This document shows, piece after piece, positions 8,103 to 15,005 of a DNA stretch of 64,000 nucleotides. Within the stretch, counting starts at the first letter, position 1; the number at the start of each line of letters is the position of its first letter. Made by a program: the position numbers and the translations under genes. The notes under the pieces are model-generated. The model ran no database searches and was not told the DNA's origin. It worked only from the letters and a program-made list of their open reading frames with translations. This DNA is from Candidatus Barnesiella excrementavium (GTDB taxonomy: Bacteria > Bacteroidota > Bacteroidia > Bacteroidales > Barnesiellaceae): contig DXDM01000059.1 in the NCBI GenBank assembly GCA_019115485.1, positions 124,001 through 188,000 of the forward strand. Direction: 5' to 3'.

Positions 8103-8918
8103 TTACAGATGGCTGTGTTGCTGGCGGTAGGCGCGGGGCGACAGGCCGGTGACCCGTTTGAAGAATTTGCCGAATACCGATTGTGAGGGGAAGTGCAGTC
8201 GGTCGGCAATCTGCTGGATAGTCAAGTCGGTTGAGAGGAGCAGGGCCTTGCACTCGGTGATGACGTAGGTCTCGATGCAGGCGAGGGCCGTTTGGCCGGT
8301 CTGTTGCTTGACAATGACCGACAGGTATTTGGGGGTGATGCAGAGTTGCGAGGCGTAGAAGGCGACTTCGCGCTCCTGCCGGTAGTGTCGCCGGAGCAGG
8401 GCTTTGAATTGCTGGAACAGGTTTTCCTGCTTGGTGGCAGGGGTTACCTCGCTGATGTGGTGCAGCTGGTAGGAGTAGCTGTAAAACATGGCGAGGGAGA
8501 GGTGCCTGACGGCTTCGAGTTTGAAGGTGTTGAAGGGCGATTGCAACAGCGCTTCGAGCATGGCGAGGTAGCGGGTGAAGGCCTGGCTGTCGCGGGTGAG
8601 GTCGATGACGGGTTGGCGCACGATGGATTGGTGCAGCGCCCCGAAACTGCCGTACTCCTTGAAGAGACTGGCCGAGAAGGCTTCGGACATGATGATGGTG
8701 TAGGGCTCTGCGTCGTCGCTGAGCGCAATCAGCTGGAATATCTGCCCGGGTGTGACGGTGAAGAGGCAGGGGGCCTGGGCCTTGTACTCTACCCAGTCGG
8801 CCATGAAGGTGCAGTGCCCGGTGGCGAGAAAGACCGAGAGGGTCATGTCGAGCCGGAAGGGCTGGTCGACGAGGTCGGTTCCTTGCGGCTGTTTCACGAT
8901 GAGGAAGTCGTTGCCCAC
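8103..8918 (-). CDS. AraC-family transcriptional regulator (N-terminus interrupted)
   Basis: DNA-binding regulator with a C-terminal double helix-turn-helix of the AraC/XylS type: YASQLCITPKYLSVIVK near 184-200, then IQQIADRLHFPSQSVFGKFFKR and GLSPRAYR near the end. The N-terminal half is a cupin-like sensor. The longest unbroken frame starts at GTG 8918 (271 residues). In the same frame an ATG at 8987 begins MREPIPYLQ, then TAG (8960-8958), then 13 more family-like residues into the GTG. The natural start is thus probably 8987 and the gene carries a nonsense codon at position 10; the protein may still be made from GTG. A TATATTTG box lies at 9019-9012. It diverges from the operon at 9085. 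Confidence 0.75.
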   Translation of the reverse strand: MGNDFLIVKQPQGTDLVDQPFRLDMTLSVFLATGHCTFMADWVEYKAQAPCLFTVTPGQIFQLIALSDDAEPYTIIMSEAFSASLFKEYGSFGALHQSIVRQPVIDLTRDSQAFTRYLAMLEALLQSPFNTFKLEAVRHLSLAMFYSYSYQLHHISEVTPATKQENLFQQFKALLRRHYRQEREVAFYASQLCITPKYLSVIVKQQTGQTALACIETYVITECKALLLSTDLTIQQIADRLHFPSQSVFGKFFKRVTGLSPRAYRQQHSHL

Positions 8919-9084
8919 GCGGCAGTCGTCGGGGGTGTGGGTGTCGATTCGCTCTTTCTATTGCAGGTAGGGTATGGGTTCTCGCATGATTTTCACTCTC
9001 TTTTCGTGAGGCAAATATATACCAAAATATTTTATTATTCTGGCCTGTTTGGTAATGCCATATCGAATTTAATTCCAGAACGAT

Positions 9085-9240
9085 ATGGAAGCGTACAAAT
9101 TGAAAACGGGCAAAGTCGAAACAGTAGTAGTCGATGCCTACAAGCGGCTCGAAAGAGTCGTAGTGAGTGTGTATGAACGGATAGAGAAGAGATTTGTCGA
9201 GCGGTTTCTCGAACCGGTCGAGAAGGAGGAGCGGCCATGA
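9085..9240 (+). CDS. 51-aa helical small protein coupled to downstream gene
   Basis: Encodes 51 residues, MEAYKLKTGKV through FLEPVEKEERP, too short for usual gene calls. The sequence is an amphipathic, mostly helical pair of imperfect repeats: VVVDAYKRLER and VVVSVYERIEKRFVERF. Small proteins with repeated YKKIE..VV..YKKIE patterns are known beside oxidoreductase-type genes in other gut bacteria, which supports this as a real gene; the function is unknown. Its stop TGA overlaps the next ATG (ATGA at 9237-9240), the classic sign of translational coupling. It is divergent from the AraC-type gene, which may control it. Confidence 0.65.
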   Translation: MEAYKLKTGKVETVVVDAYKRLERVVVSVYERIEKRFVERFLEPVEKEERP

Positions 9241-10346
9241 AGATAGCGAATCCACAGGTGACTCTTGCCGACGAGGCTCGTGCCGGAGTCGATGAAGCGG
9301 TGCGCAGCGGTTTTCTCGATTGGCTCCATCAGTTTTCGCTGACGGGCGACGATGGCGAGCTCTATTCGGTGGGCGGGGCCATTCTCTCGATGAGTCTCGA
9401 AAAGCTCGATGTAGTTACGTTGACGGTGGCTCGGGGCGAGGGAGATGCCCGCCAGTTGCCCGAGTCGATTTACAAGGTGACCGAATATCCCGGCATGCTG
9501 TATGAACGCATGTGGCGCCAGCCTGCCGGCAGCCTCTCGATCGAGCGGGGCGACGATTGTGTGCGGGTGAGCTGCGGCCCCCAGTACCGGGTGGAGTGTT
9601 TTGCCGACCACTCGTGGCACTTCCTGCTCGACTCGCTCGATGGGGTCTATCGGGCCGATTTGTGGCATCGCCCCTCGGGCTGTCCCCTCTGGTATGGGCG
9701 GGAGACCCCGTCGTATCTCACGCAACACAGTATCACCTACGGGTATAACTGGTCGGGGGTAGTGACGGGCGAGATTGTGCTGAACGGCCGGTCGATACGG
9801 GTCTCGGGCATGGGTATCCGCGAGCGGTATGTGGCTGTCGATTCGTGTGCAGCCGAGATTGGCGGCTGGGAAGACTGGGGGTGGGTCTCGTTCAACGAGA
9901 TGCATGCCTCGATGTATGACATGCGACTGGGCATGAAAGATTTTGCCCTGTATGATTTGGCTGCGCAACGCTATTATCCCGAAGGCAAGTTGACCATAAC
10001 CCACGAGGATTGGGCTTTCCTGCGGGAGTTGGACGGGTTTATCCCCACGACCTATCGCATCGCTATCGAGGTGGCCGACGGCCGTTACGAGGCGGAGGCC
10101 CACGTGTGTAACGCGACGACCTGGGGTGCCACGCATCGGGTGCCCGACAATCCGGTGGCCACGTTGACCTACGGCCGGGTGACGGGTACCTTTACCCAAC
10201 GCGACGGTACGGTGCGGGTGTTGACGGGCGGACGCGGCACGATGTCGATACGCCAGTGGCATGCCTATCCGCATATCCTTCCGCGCGAACTCTATACCGA
10301 CGAGACGAAGGAGGTCGCATGTGAAAACAAATTCGACACTCTGTAA
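9237..10346 (+). CDS. Lipocalin-like (CrtC/AttH-type) protein
   Basis: A 369-residue soluble protein without signal peptide. The pattern of aromatic, Gly-rich beta strands with DLWHRPSGCPLWYGRE, HSITYGYNWSGVV and WEDWGWVSFNEMHAS resembles the AttH/CrtC two-lipocalin fold (carotenoid 1,2-hydratase or hydroxyneurosporene synthase relatives), proteins that act on hydrophobic terpenoid-like or steroid-like ligands. The fold assignment is from memory of the family pattern, and the substrate is unknown. It is translationally coupled to the 51-aa ORF upstream and faces away from an AraC-type regulator. Stop codon TAA at 10344-10346. Confidence 0.55.
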   Translation: MKIANPQVTLADEARAGVDEAVRSGFLDWLHQFSLTGDDGELYSVGGAILSMSLEKLDVVTLTVARGEGDARQLPESIYKVTEYPGMLYERMWRQPAGSLSIERGDDCVRVSCGPQYRVECFADHSWHFLLDSLDGVYRADLWHRPSGCPLWYGRETPSYLTQHSITYGYNWSGVVTGEIVLNGRSIRVSGMGIRERYVAVDSCAAEIGGWEDWGWVSFNEMHASMYDMRLGMKDFALYDLAAQRYYPEGKLTITHEDWAFLRELDGFIPTTYRIAIEVADGRYEAEAHVCNATTWGATHRVPDNPVATLTYGRVTGTFTQRDGTVRVLTGGRGTMSIRQWHAYPHILPRELYTDETKEVACENKFDTL

Positions 10347-10434
10347 GTGTCGGCGGCCGGGTTGTTGCCGGGGCTTTTATCAGGTGTTTGCCCGGGGCGA
10401 GCGAATCGAATGGCGATACTATTTTTGCAAAAAC

Positions 10435-10466
10435 TTTCGTCGAACCCGAAAAATGTATTATATTTG
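10435..10466 (+). promoter_or_regulatory. tRNA-Ser promoter
   Basis: TTTC at 10435-10438, 20-base spacer, TATATTTG at 10459-10466: a near-complete Bacteroidetes promoter ending 27 bases before the tRNA. Confidence 0.6.
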
Positions 10467-10493
10467 CCACCGTTTTTACGGGAACAACCCGAT

Positions 10494-10581
10494 GGAGTGA
10501 TGCTCGAGTGGTTGAAGAGGCACGCCTGGAAAGCGTGTATACGTCAAAAGCGTATCGGGGGTTCGAATCCCCCTTACTCCG
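10494..10581 (+). tRNA. tRNA-Ser (anticodon GGA)
   Basis: Class II tRNA of 88 bases. Acceptor GGAGTGA (10494-10500) pairs with TTACTCC (10574-10580), discriminator G. The anticodon arm CACGC-CTGGAAA-GCGTG carries GGA. A long variable arm (TATACGTCAAAAGCGTA) and the T arm GGGGGTTCGAATCCCCC complete it. CCA is not encoded. Confidence 0.95.
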
Positions 10582-10587
10582 CCTCGA

Positions 10588-10623
10588 AGCCGTTGCAACG
10601 CAGTTGCAGCGGCTTTTTGTTTT
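10588..10623 (+). terminator. Terminator of tRNA-Ser
   Basis: 12-bp stem (10588-10599 with 10603-10614, one wobble) followed by TTTTGTTTTT, directly after the tRNA. Confidence 0.8.
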
Positions 10624-10724
10624 TCCTGGGTCCATGTGATTAGGCTCCCCCTTTCTTCACTCCCGCTTTCCTGCTCTTGGCTTTTTTCCCGGGGTCTTCG
10701 TCGGGGCCAGGGGGTCGGGGGAAA

Positions 10725-10786
10725 ATAAAAAAGGCTGTCTCACGACAGCCAATCTGTAAACCTTAAATCTAATACTATGAAAAAAC
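10725..10786 (-). ncRNA. Candidate ~60-nt small RNA
   Basis: The 315 bases from 10641 to 10955 have no convincing gene, but the minus strand has a complete transcription unit. A full promoter (TTTG-N20-TATATTTG, 10824-10793) would start RNA near 10786. About 40 bases on is a 7-bp hairpin (10750-10744 with 10739-10733) followed by TTTTTTATTTT. The RNA would be about 60 bases, U-rich at the 5' end, with no open frame. The region is bounded upstream by the separate terminator of the uraH-like gene at 10864-10904. Confidence 0.5.
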
Positions 10787-10792
10787 ATGTGA

Positions 10793-10824
10793 CAAATATA
10801 AGGCGGGGAGTTCTGTTTTCCAAA
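10793..10824 (-). promoter_or_regulatory. Promoter of candidate small RNA
   Basis: Minus strand TTTG (10824-10821), 20-base spacer, TATATTTG (10800-10793): full consensus match with no coding sequence downstream in that direction. Confidence 0.6.
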
Positions 10825-10863
10825 CGGAAAAATCTAAAATCAAAGAGTATTTAACGTAATCGA

Positions 10864-10904
10864 ATTAAAAAACCGATGTTTTATTAACAATTTAACATCG
10901 GTTT
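10864..10904 (-). terminator. Terminator of the transthyretin-like gene
   Basis: 11-bp perfect stem (10870-10880 with 10894-10904), 13-base loop, followed leftward by TTTTTTAATTC. Confidence 0.75.
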
Positions 10905-10955
10905 GAAATTTATAAGAGGCTTGTAAATAGCTTTTTGTCCGGTTGGGCACGGGGC

Positions 10956-11372
10956 TCAGTTGCCCCGGTAGGTCGAGTAGCCGTAGGGCGAGAGGGTGAT
11001 GGGCACGTGGTAGTGGCTGTCGTCCTTGATTTCGAACACCACCTCGATAAAGGGGTAGAACGAATCCTGGGCCTGTGCCTTGAAATAGGGCCCCACGAGG
11101 TAGGTGAGTTTGTAGATACCCCGGTTGTCGGTGTCGGGGCTCTTCGCGAGGAACTCCTTCACCCGTCCGTTGGCATCGGTCGACTTCTCGTCGATGGTCT
11201 GCCACGCCCGGTTGTCGTCCAGTCGGGAGAGGAGAATCTTGACACCGGTGGCCGGTTGCCCGGTTTTGATGTCGAGAATGTGGCTGGATAGTTGGTAGAG
11301 GGTTTCCTGGGCAATCGATGCGGTTGCCATCAGCAGAGTCAGCAGGGCTGTAAGAATCAGATTCTTGCTCAT
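10956..11372 (-). CDS. Transthyretin-like / hydroxyisourate hydrolase family protein
   Basis: 138 residues with a signal peptide (MSKNLILTALLTLLMATASIAQ), so the mature protein is periplasmic. The mature part matches the 5-hydroxyisourate hydrolase/transthyretin fold: LSSHILDIKTGQPA near the start, HYHVPITLSPYGYSTYRG at the end. Family enzymes hydrolyse 5-hydroxyisourate in purine breakdown and end in YRGS; here the last residue is N (YRGN), a change at a position linked to activity. No other uricolytic gene is nearby, so the exact role is open. It ends 50 bases before a strong terminator. The esterase gene lies 109 bases upstream in the same direction. Confidence 0.8.
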   Translation of the reverse strand: MSKNLILTALLTLLMATASIAQETLYQLSSHILDIKTGQPATGVKILLSRLDDNRAWQTIDEKSTDANGRVKEFLAKSPDTDNRGIYKLTYLVGPYFKAQAQDSFYPFIEVVFEIKDDSHYHVPITLSPYGYSTYRGN

Positions 11373-11481
11373 AATCTTAATCGGTTTAGGGGTTAGACTT
11401 ATGGGGTAATCCTGTTATTCTGTGTGTTACGGCTCGTTGGCTTTTATGCTTGCGGGAGACGGTGCACCGCCTCCCGGAGAG

Positions 11482-12318
11482 TTATCGGGCAGCCTTTTCC
11501 TTCGTCGGCGGCTGGGAGAAGAACTTGTGGAAGAACAGCAGCTGGTAGTCGATGGAGTTCTCCCAATAGAAACGGTTGTGGGCTCCCGGACGTTCGATGT
11601 AGTCGTGCTTGATGTGGTGGTCGATGAGCGATTGGTGGAACTTGCGGTTGACGTCGAGAAAGAAGTCGTCGAGTCCGCAGTCGATGATGAGGGCCAGGTC
11701 GCCGTCGTTGAGCGAGGGTATCAGGTTGATGACGGTGTGGCTCTCCCAGTTTTCGGGGTGGGTAGCCTGTTCGCCCAGTTGCAGCTTGATATCCCAGTTG
11801 TCGGGGAAGGGACGTATGTCGACCCCGCCGCTGGTGCTGCCGGCCGCCCCGAATACGTCGCGGTGGCGAATGGCATTCCACATGGCTCCGTGTCCGCCCA
11901 TGCTGAGTCCCGTGATGGCGCGGGCGCGACGGTCGGCCACGGTGCGGTAGTGAGAGTCGATGTAGTGAATGAGTTCGTCGGAGATGTAGGTTTCGAATTT
12001 CATCTCCTTCTGGAGCGGGCTGTCCCAGTACCAGCTCTTCTTCCCGTCGGGGCACACGATGATAAGGTCGTATTGCGAGGCGATTTGGGGCAACTCGGGC
12101 TTGATGGTAATCCAGCAGGCGTAGTTGTCGCCGTATCCGTGGAGCAGATAGACCACGGGGTAGCGGGTGTCGCCCTCGGTATAGCTTTGGGGCAGAATCA
12201 CGACATTCTTGATGTCACGGCCCATCTGGCTGTGTATGGTGACGGTGTCGACCTGTTGGGCATGGATACCAGCCAGACCGAGCAAAAGGACGATGGATAG
12301 CAGCAATAAGCGTCTCAT
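11482..12318 (-). CDS. Secreted esterase (CE1/esterase-D type)
   Basis: Alpha/beta hydrolase of the putative esterase family that includes CE1 acetyl-xylan and feruloyl esterases. The ATG at 12318 gives 278 residues with a signal peptide (RRLLLLSIVLLLGLAGIHA). The nucleophile elbow GLSMGG places the serine at about residue 139; the oxyanion-side YLLHGYGDN motif is near 57-65, and the candidate acid and histidine are in DCGLDDFF and PGAHNRFYW. The substrate could be an acylated polysaccharide or a small ester. The DUF3843 gene ends only 17 bases upstream, suggesting cotranscription. Confidence 0.85.
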   Translation of the reverse strand: MRRLLLLSIVLLLGLAGIHAQQVDTVTIHSQMGRDIKNVVILPQSYTEGDTRYPVVYLLHGYGDNYACWITIKPELPQIASQYDLIIVCPDGKKSWYWDSPLQKEMKFETYISDELIHYIDSHYRTVADRRARAITGLSMGGHGAMWNAIRHRDVFGAAGSTSGGVDIRPFPDNWDIKLQLGEQATHPENWESHTVINLIPSLNDGDLALIIDCGLDDFFLDVNRKFHQSLIDHHIKHDYIERPGAHNRFYWENSIDYQLLFFHKFFSQPPTKEKAAR

Positions 12319-12335
12319 GATGAATGGGATTGAGG

Positions 12336-13664
12336 TTATCGTTTGATGTATTCGGTGACGAAGCGGAGGTTGTCGAGCAGCAGGTTGCCCGGGTCGTCGT
12401 AGAAGCAGAGCCCCTTGATTTGCCCGGCCTGTACCTGGGCGATGAAGAAATCTTCGCCTATCTCGTCGCTCAGCAGAGCCTGCCAAGCGGTATCCGATTC
12501 GTCGAGCGGTTGACCCTCTTCGCCCTCGGTAGTGGCGAGAATGTCGGTGAGGATAATCTGTTGTTCGTCTTCGGGCAGATCCTCTTCCGGTTCGAAGAGG
12601 TTGTACTCGTCGTCATCGCCGGTGATTTGGCCGATGAGATCTTCGCTCTCCTCGTAGCTGCTTATCTGTCCCGAGAGCCACCACTGGCCGTTCCACTCGA
12701 CAAAGCCGGTGCGCAGAATGAGCGAGGGGTCCTTCATGTTGCGGGGCAGACCCACGAGCGAGCGGTTGGTCACTTCGAGCACCCGGTCGCTGGCGATGTG
12801 GCGGAAGCGGGTCACCTGGTCGTCGCCCCCTTCGTAGCGGTAGTAGCCGGTGTATTTGTGGCCCATGCTCATGAGCGAGGCGTAGAGGGGCGACTCCTCG
12901 CCCAATACCTCGGCCAGCCAGCGGGGCGGAGTGAGCCGCATGAACTCGGTGACCTGGTTGAAGCCGAAATCGTTGCAGAGCTGGTTGACCATGTCGGGAA
13001 TCTGATCCTCCATGCCGGCCTCCTTGGCCTCGTCGGCCAGCGACTCGGCCTGGTCTTCGAGCAGGAACCCGTTGTTGGAGAAGAGGTAGGACTGCGTGCA
13101 GAGCCACAGGAAGCGCGAGTGCAGGGCGTAGAGATTGTTCTGTTCCTTCTCGTCGAGCTGGAAATAGTGGAGCAGTTTCTCGTTTTCGGGAGCCGTTTCG
13201 TATTCGGCTTCAAACAGCGCCATGACATCGGCGGCTATGGCGGCGAAGGTGTCGAGCGCGGGCGAGTAGGCCACGTCGAGGTTGTTGAGTTGCATGTGGT
13301 AGTGCCAGATGAGGAACTGCACCTCCTCGATGTTGATTTCGCCGGGGGTGTAGTCGCTGTCGAGCGTGTAGAAGGGCAGCGGTTTGCCGAAGCGGCGGTG
13401 ATAGACCCGGGTGAAGGCCTGGAAGATGCCCGTTTGCGAGATGATGTCCTCGAAATAGGCGGTGAGGATACAGGCCAGCTCCTTCTGTTCGCTGTCGTCG
13501 ATTTTGCGGTAGTCGTCATCGGCGAGAGCCTCTTCGATGGGACGAATGGCGGCCAGCACCTTGTTGGCCAACGTGATGTAGTAGAGATCGGTAGGAGCCG
13601 ACCCGGTGTAGGGGTGCAGGGTTTTCCAGTCTCCGCTGTATATGCGCTGTTTGTCGTTGTTCAT
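12336..13664 (-). CDS. DUF3843-like family protein
   Basis: 442-residue soluble acidic protein of unknown function. It opens MNNDKQRIYSGDWKTLHPY, typical of the Bacteroidetes DUF3843 family, and has a long mid-region rich in Asp, Glu and Leu, ending LRFVTEYIKR. There is no signal peptide or membrane segment. The start at 13664 was chosen because it begins with the family pattern; the same frame runs open to 15935 through mutY and part of phoH on the other strand, which is not coding. It leads the leftward pair with the esterase and diverges from mutY with 108 bases between them. Confidence 0.75.
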   Translation of the reverse strand: MNNDKQRIYSGDWKTLHPYTGSAPTDLYYITLANKVLAAIRPIEEALADDDYRKIDDSEQKELACILTAYFEDIISQTGIFQAFTRVYHRRFGKPLPFYTLDSDYTPGEINIEEVQFLIWHYHMQLNNLDVAYSPALDTFAAIAADVMALFEAEYETAPENEKLLHYFQLDEKEQNNLYALHSRFLWLCTQSYLFSNNGFLLEDQAESLADEAKEAGMEDQIPDMVNQLCNDFGFNQVTEFMRLTPPRWLAEVLGEESPLYASLMSMGHKYTGYYRYEGGDDQVTRFRHIASDRVLEVTNRSLVGLPRNMKDPSLILRTGFVEWNGQWWLSGQISSYEESEDLIGQITGDDDEYNLFEPEEDLPEDEQQIILTDILATTEGEEGQPLDESDTAWQALLSDEIGEDFFIAQVQAGQIKGLCFYDDPGNLLLDNLRFVTEYIKR

Positions 13665-13760
13665 AACAGAAAAAATTAGGTACGATTGCAAATGTAAGTA
13701 TAAATCGGAAAAGACGGTTTTGTGCGGCCCCTTTTTTGTGCGGCTTTGTGCGATTTGTCC

Positions 13761-13768
13761 TATCTTTG
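13761..13768 (+). promoter_or_regulatory. -7 box directly before mutY
   Basis: TATCTTTG, full -7 consensus, ends only 4 bases before the mutY ATG (13773). TTTG at 13735-13738 is a possible -33 at 22 bases spacing. Transcription would begin at or next to the start codon. Confidence 0.5.
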
Positions 13769-13772
13769 CATT

Positions 13773-14876
13773 ATGAGAAAAGAGAAAAAAATACCAAGCG
13801 AGCCGGTCGCTCCGCTGGCAGCCGACCTGCACGACTGGTACGCCCGCAACCATCGGGTGTTGCCGTGGCGGGGCATTACCGACGCCTATCGCATCTGGAT
13901 ATCGGAGATTATCCTGCAACAGACGCGGGTGGTACAAGGGTATGCGTATTACAACCGGTTTGTCTCCCGTTTCCCCGATGTGCGTGCGCTGGCTGCTGCC
14001 GACGACGATGAGGTGATGAAACTGTGGCAGGGGCTGGGCTATTACAGTCGGGCCCGCAACCTGCTGGCTGCCGCCCGGCAGGTGGTGAATCGGTTTGGCG
14101 GGGAGTTCCCCACGACCTACGAGGCAATACGTTCGTTGCCCGGGATAGGCGACTATACGGCGGCGGCGATAGCTTCGTTTGCCTACGGGTTGCCCCATGC
14201 CGTGGTCGACGGCAATGTCTATCGGGCGCTCTCGCGCATCTACGGCATCGACACGCCTATCGACACGACCGAGGGGAAAAAACTCTTTGCCGCTCTGGCC
14301 GACGAGTTGCTCGACCGGAAGGACCCGGGGGGATACAACCAGGCCCTGATGGAGTTCGGCGCCTTGTATTGTGTGCCTCGTTCGCCGCAGTGCGGCGGGT
14401 GTATCTTTGCCGACCGCTGTATGGCTCTGGCTACGGGTCGGGTAGAAGAGCTGCCGGTCAAGCAGGGACGCACGGTGGTGAAGCCCCGCTATTTCAACTA
14501 TTTCTATGTGCGACATGGCGGCTATACCTGGGTGCGGCGGCGCGAGGGTCGTGACATCTGGCGCAATCTGTATGAACTGCCGCTTATCGAGACGACCGAG
14601 GAGGCCTCGCTCGACGTGTTGCAGCAGAGCGAGGAGTGGGCCCGGTTGTTTGCCGGTGCCGGGCGGGTGAGCGTGTCGGCGCAGGTGTATGCCTGCAAGC
14701 ATGTGCTCTCGCACCGGGTGATTCACGCCCGCTTTTATGTGGTCGAGACTGAACAGCTCCCCCCGATGGAGGGCTATGTGCGCATCGCCGTCGGAGAGTT
14801 GGGCGACTATGCCGTGTCGCGGCTTACCGAAGGCTTCCTCGAAAAGATGTCGGCGAATTATCCCGCTTTGTTTTGA
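13773..14876 (+). CDS. mutY: A/G-specific adenine DNA glycosylase
   Basis: Removes adenine mispaired with 8-oxoguanine. From ATG 13773 the protein has 367 residues. WISEIILQQT carries the catalytic Glu; GIGDYTAAAI is the helix-hairpin-helix end and VVDGNVYR holds the catalytic Asp. The [4Fe-4S] ligands follow as C-x6-C-x2-C-x5-C (CVPRSPQCGGCIFADRC). The C-terminal NUDIX-like domain that reads 8-oxoG starts near residue 230. Seventeen codons upstream of the ATG are also open but contain the promoter. A -7 box lies so close that the mRNA may be leaderless. Confidence 0.95.
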   Translation: MRKEKKIPSEPVAPLAADLHDWYARNHRVLPWRGITDAYRIWISEIILQQTRVVQGYAYYNRFVSRFPDVRALAAADDDEVMKLWQGLGYYSRARNLLAAARQVVNRFGGEFPTTYEAIRSLPGIGDYTAAAIASFAYGLPHAVVDGNVYRALSRIYGIDTPIDTTEGKKLFAALADELLDRKDPGGYNQALMEFGALYCVPRSPQCGGCIFADRCMALATGRVEELPVKQGRTVVKPRYFNYFYVRHGGYTWVRRREGRDIWRNLYELPLIETTEEASLDVLQQSEEWARLFAGAGRVSVSAQVYACKHVLSHRVIHARFYVVETEQLPPMEGYVRIAVGELGDYAVSRLTEGFLEKMSANYPALF

Positions 14877-14904
14877 TGAATAAGCAGATATTTTTTTATT
14901 TTTG
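14872..14904 (+). promoter_or_regulatory. phoH promoter
   Basis: TTTG at 14872-14875, 21-base spacer, TATTTTTG at 14897-14904. It overlaps the last codons of mutY and gives a 5' leader of about 95 bases that can fold: ACCGCTG (14922-14928) with CAGCGGT (14963-14969) around an inner GGCGGA/TCCGCC hairpin (14940-14954). Confidence 0.65.
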
Positions 14905-15005
14905 CATGAGTTGCCCGGGTGACCGCTGGTCCGCGCCGAGGCGGAGATTCCGCCGGGAGTCGCAGCGGTGAGGGTCGGTCCGGGTGAAGAAGAGGAAACA
15001 ACCGA

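Noticed and set aside
10777-10854. A 25-codon basic peptide (MKKHVTNIRR...) on the plus strand, possibly a leader peptide.
   Set aside because: No plus-strand promoter or downstream gene fits, while the minus strand has full promoter and terminator for a small RNA over the same bases.
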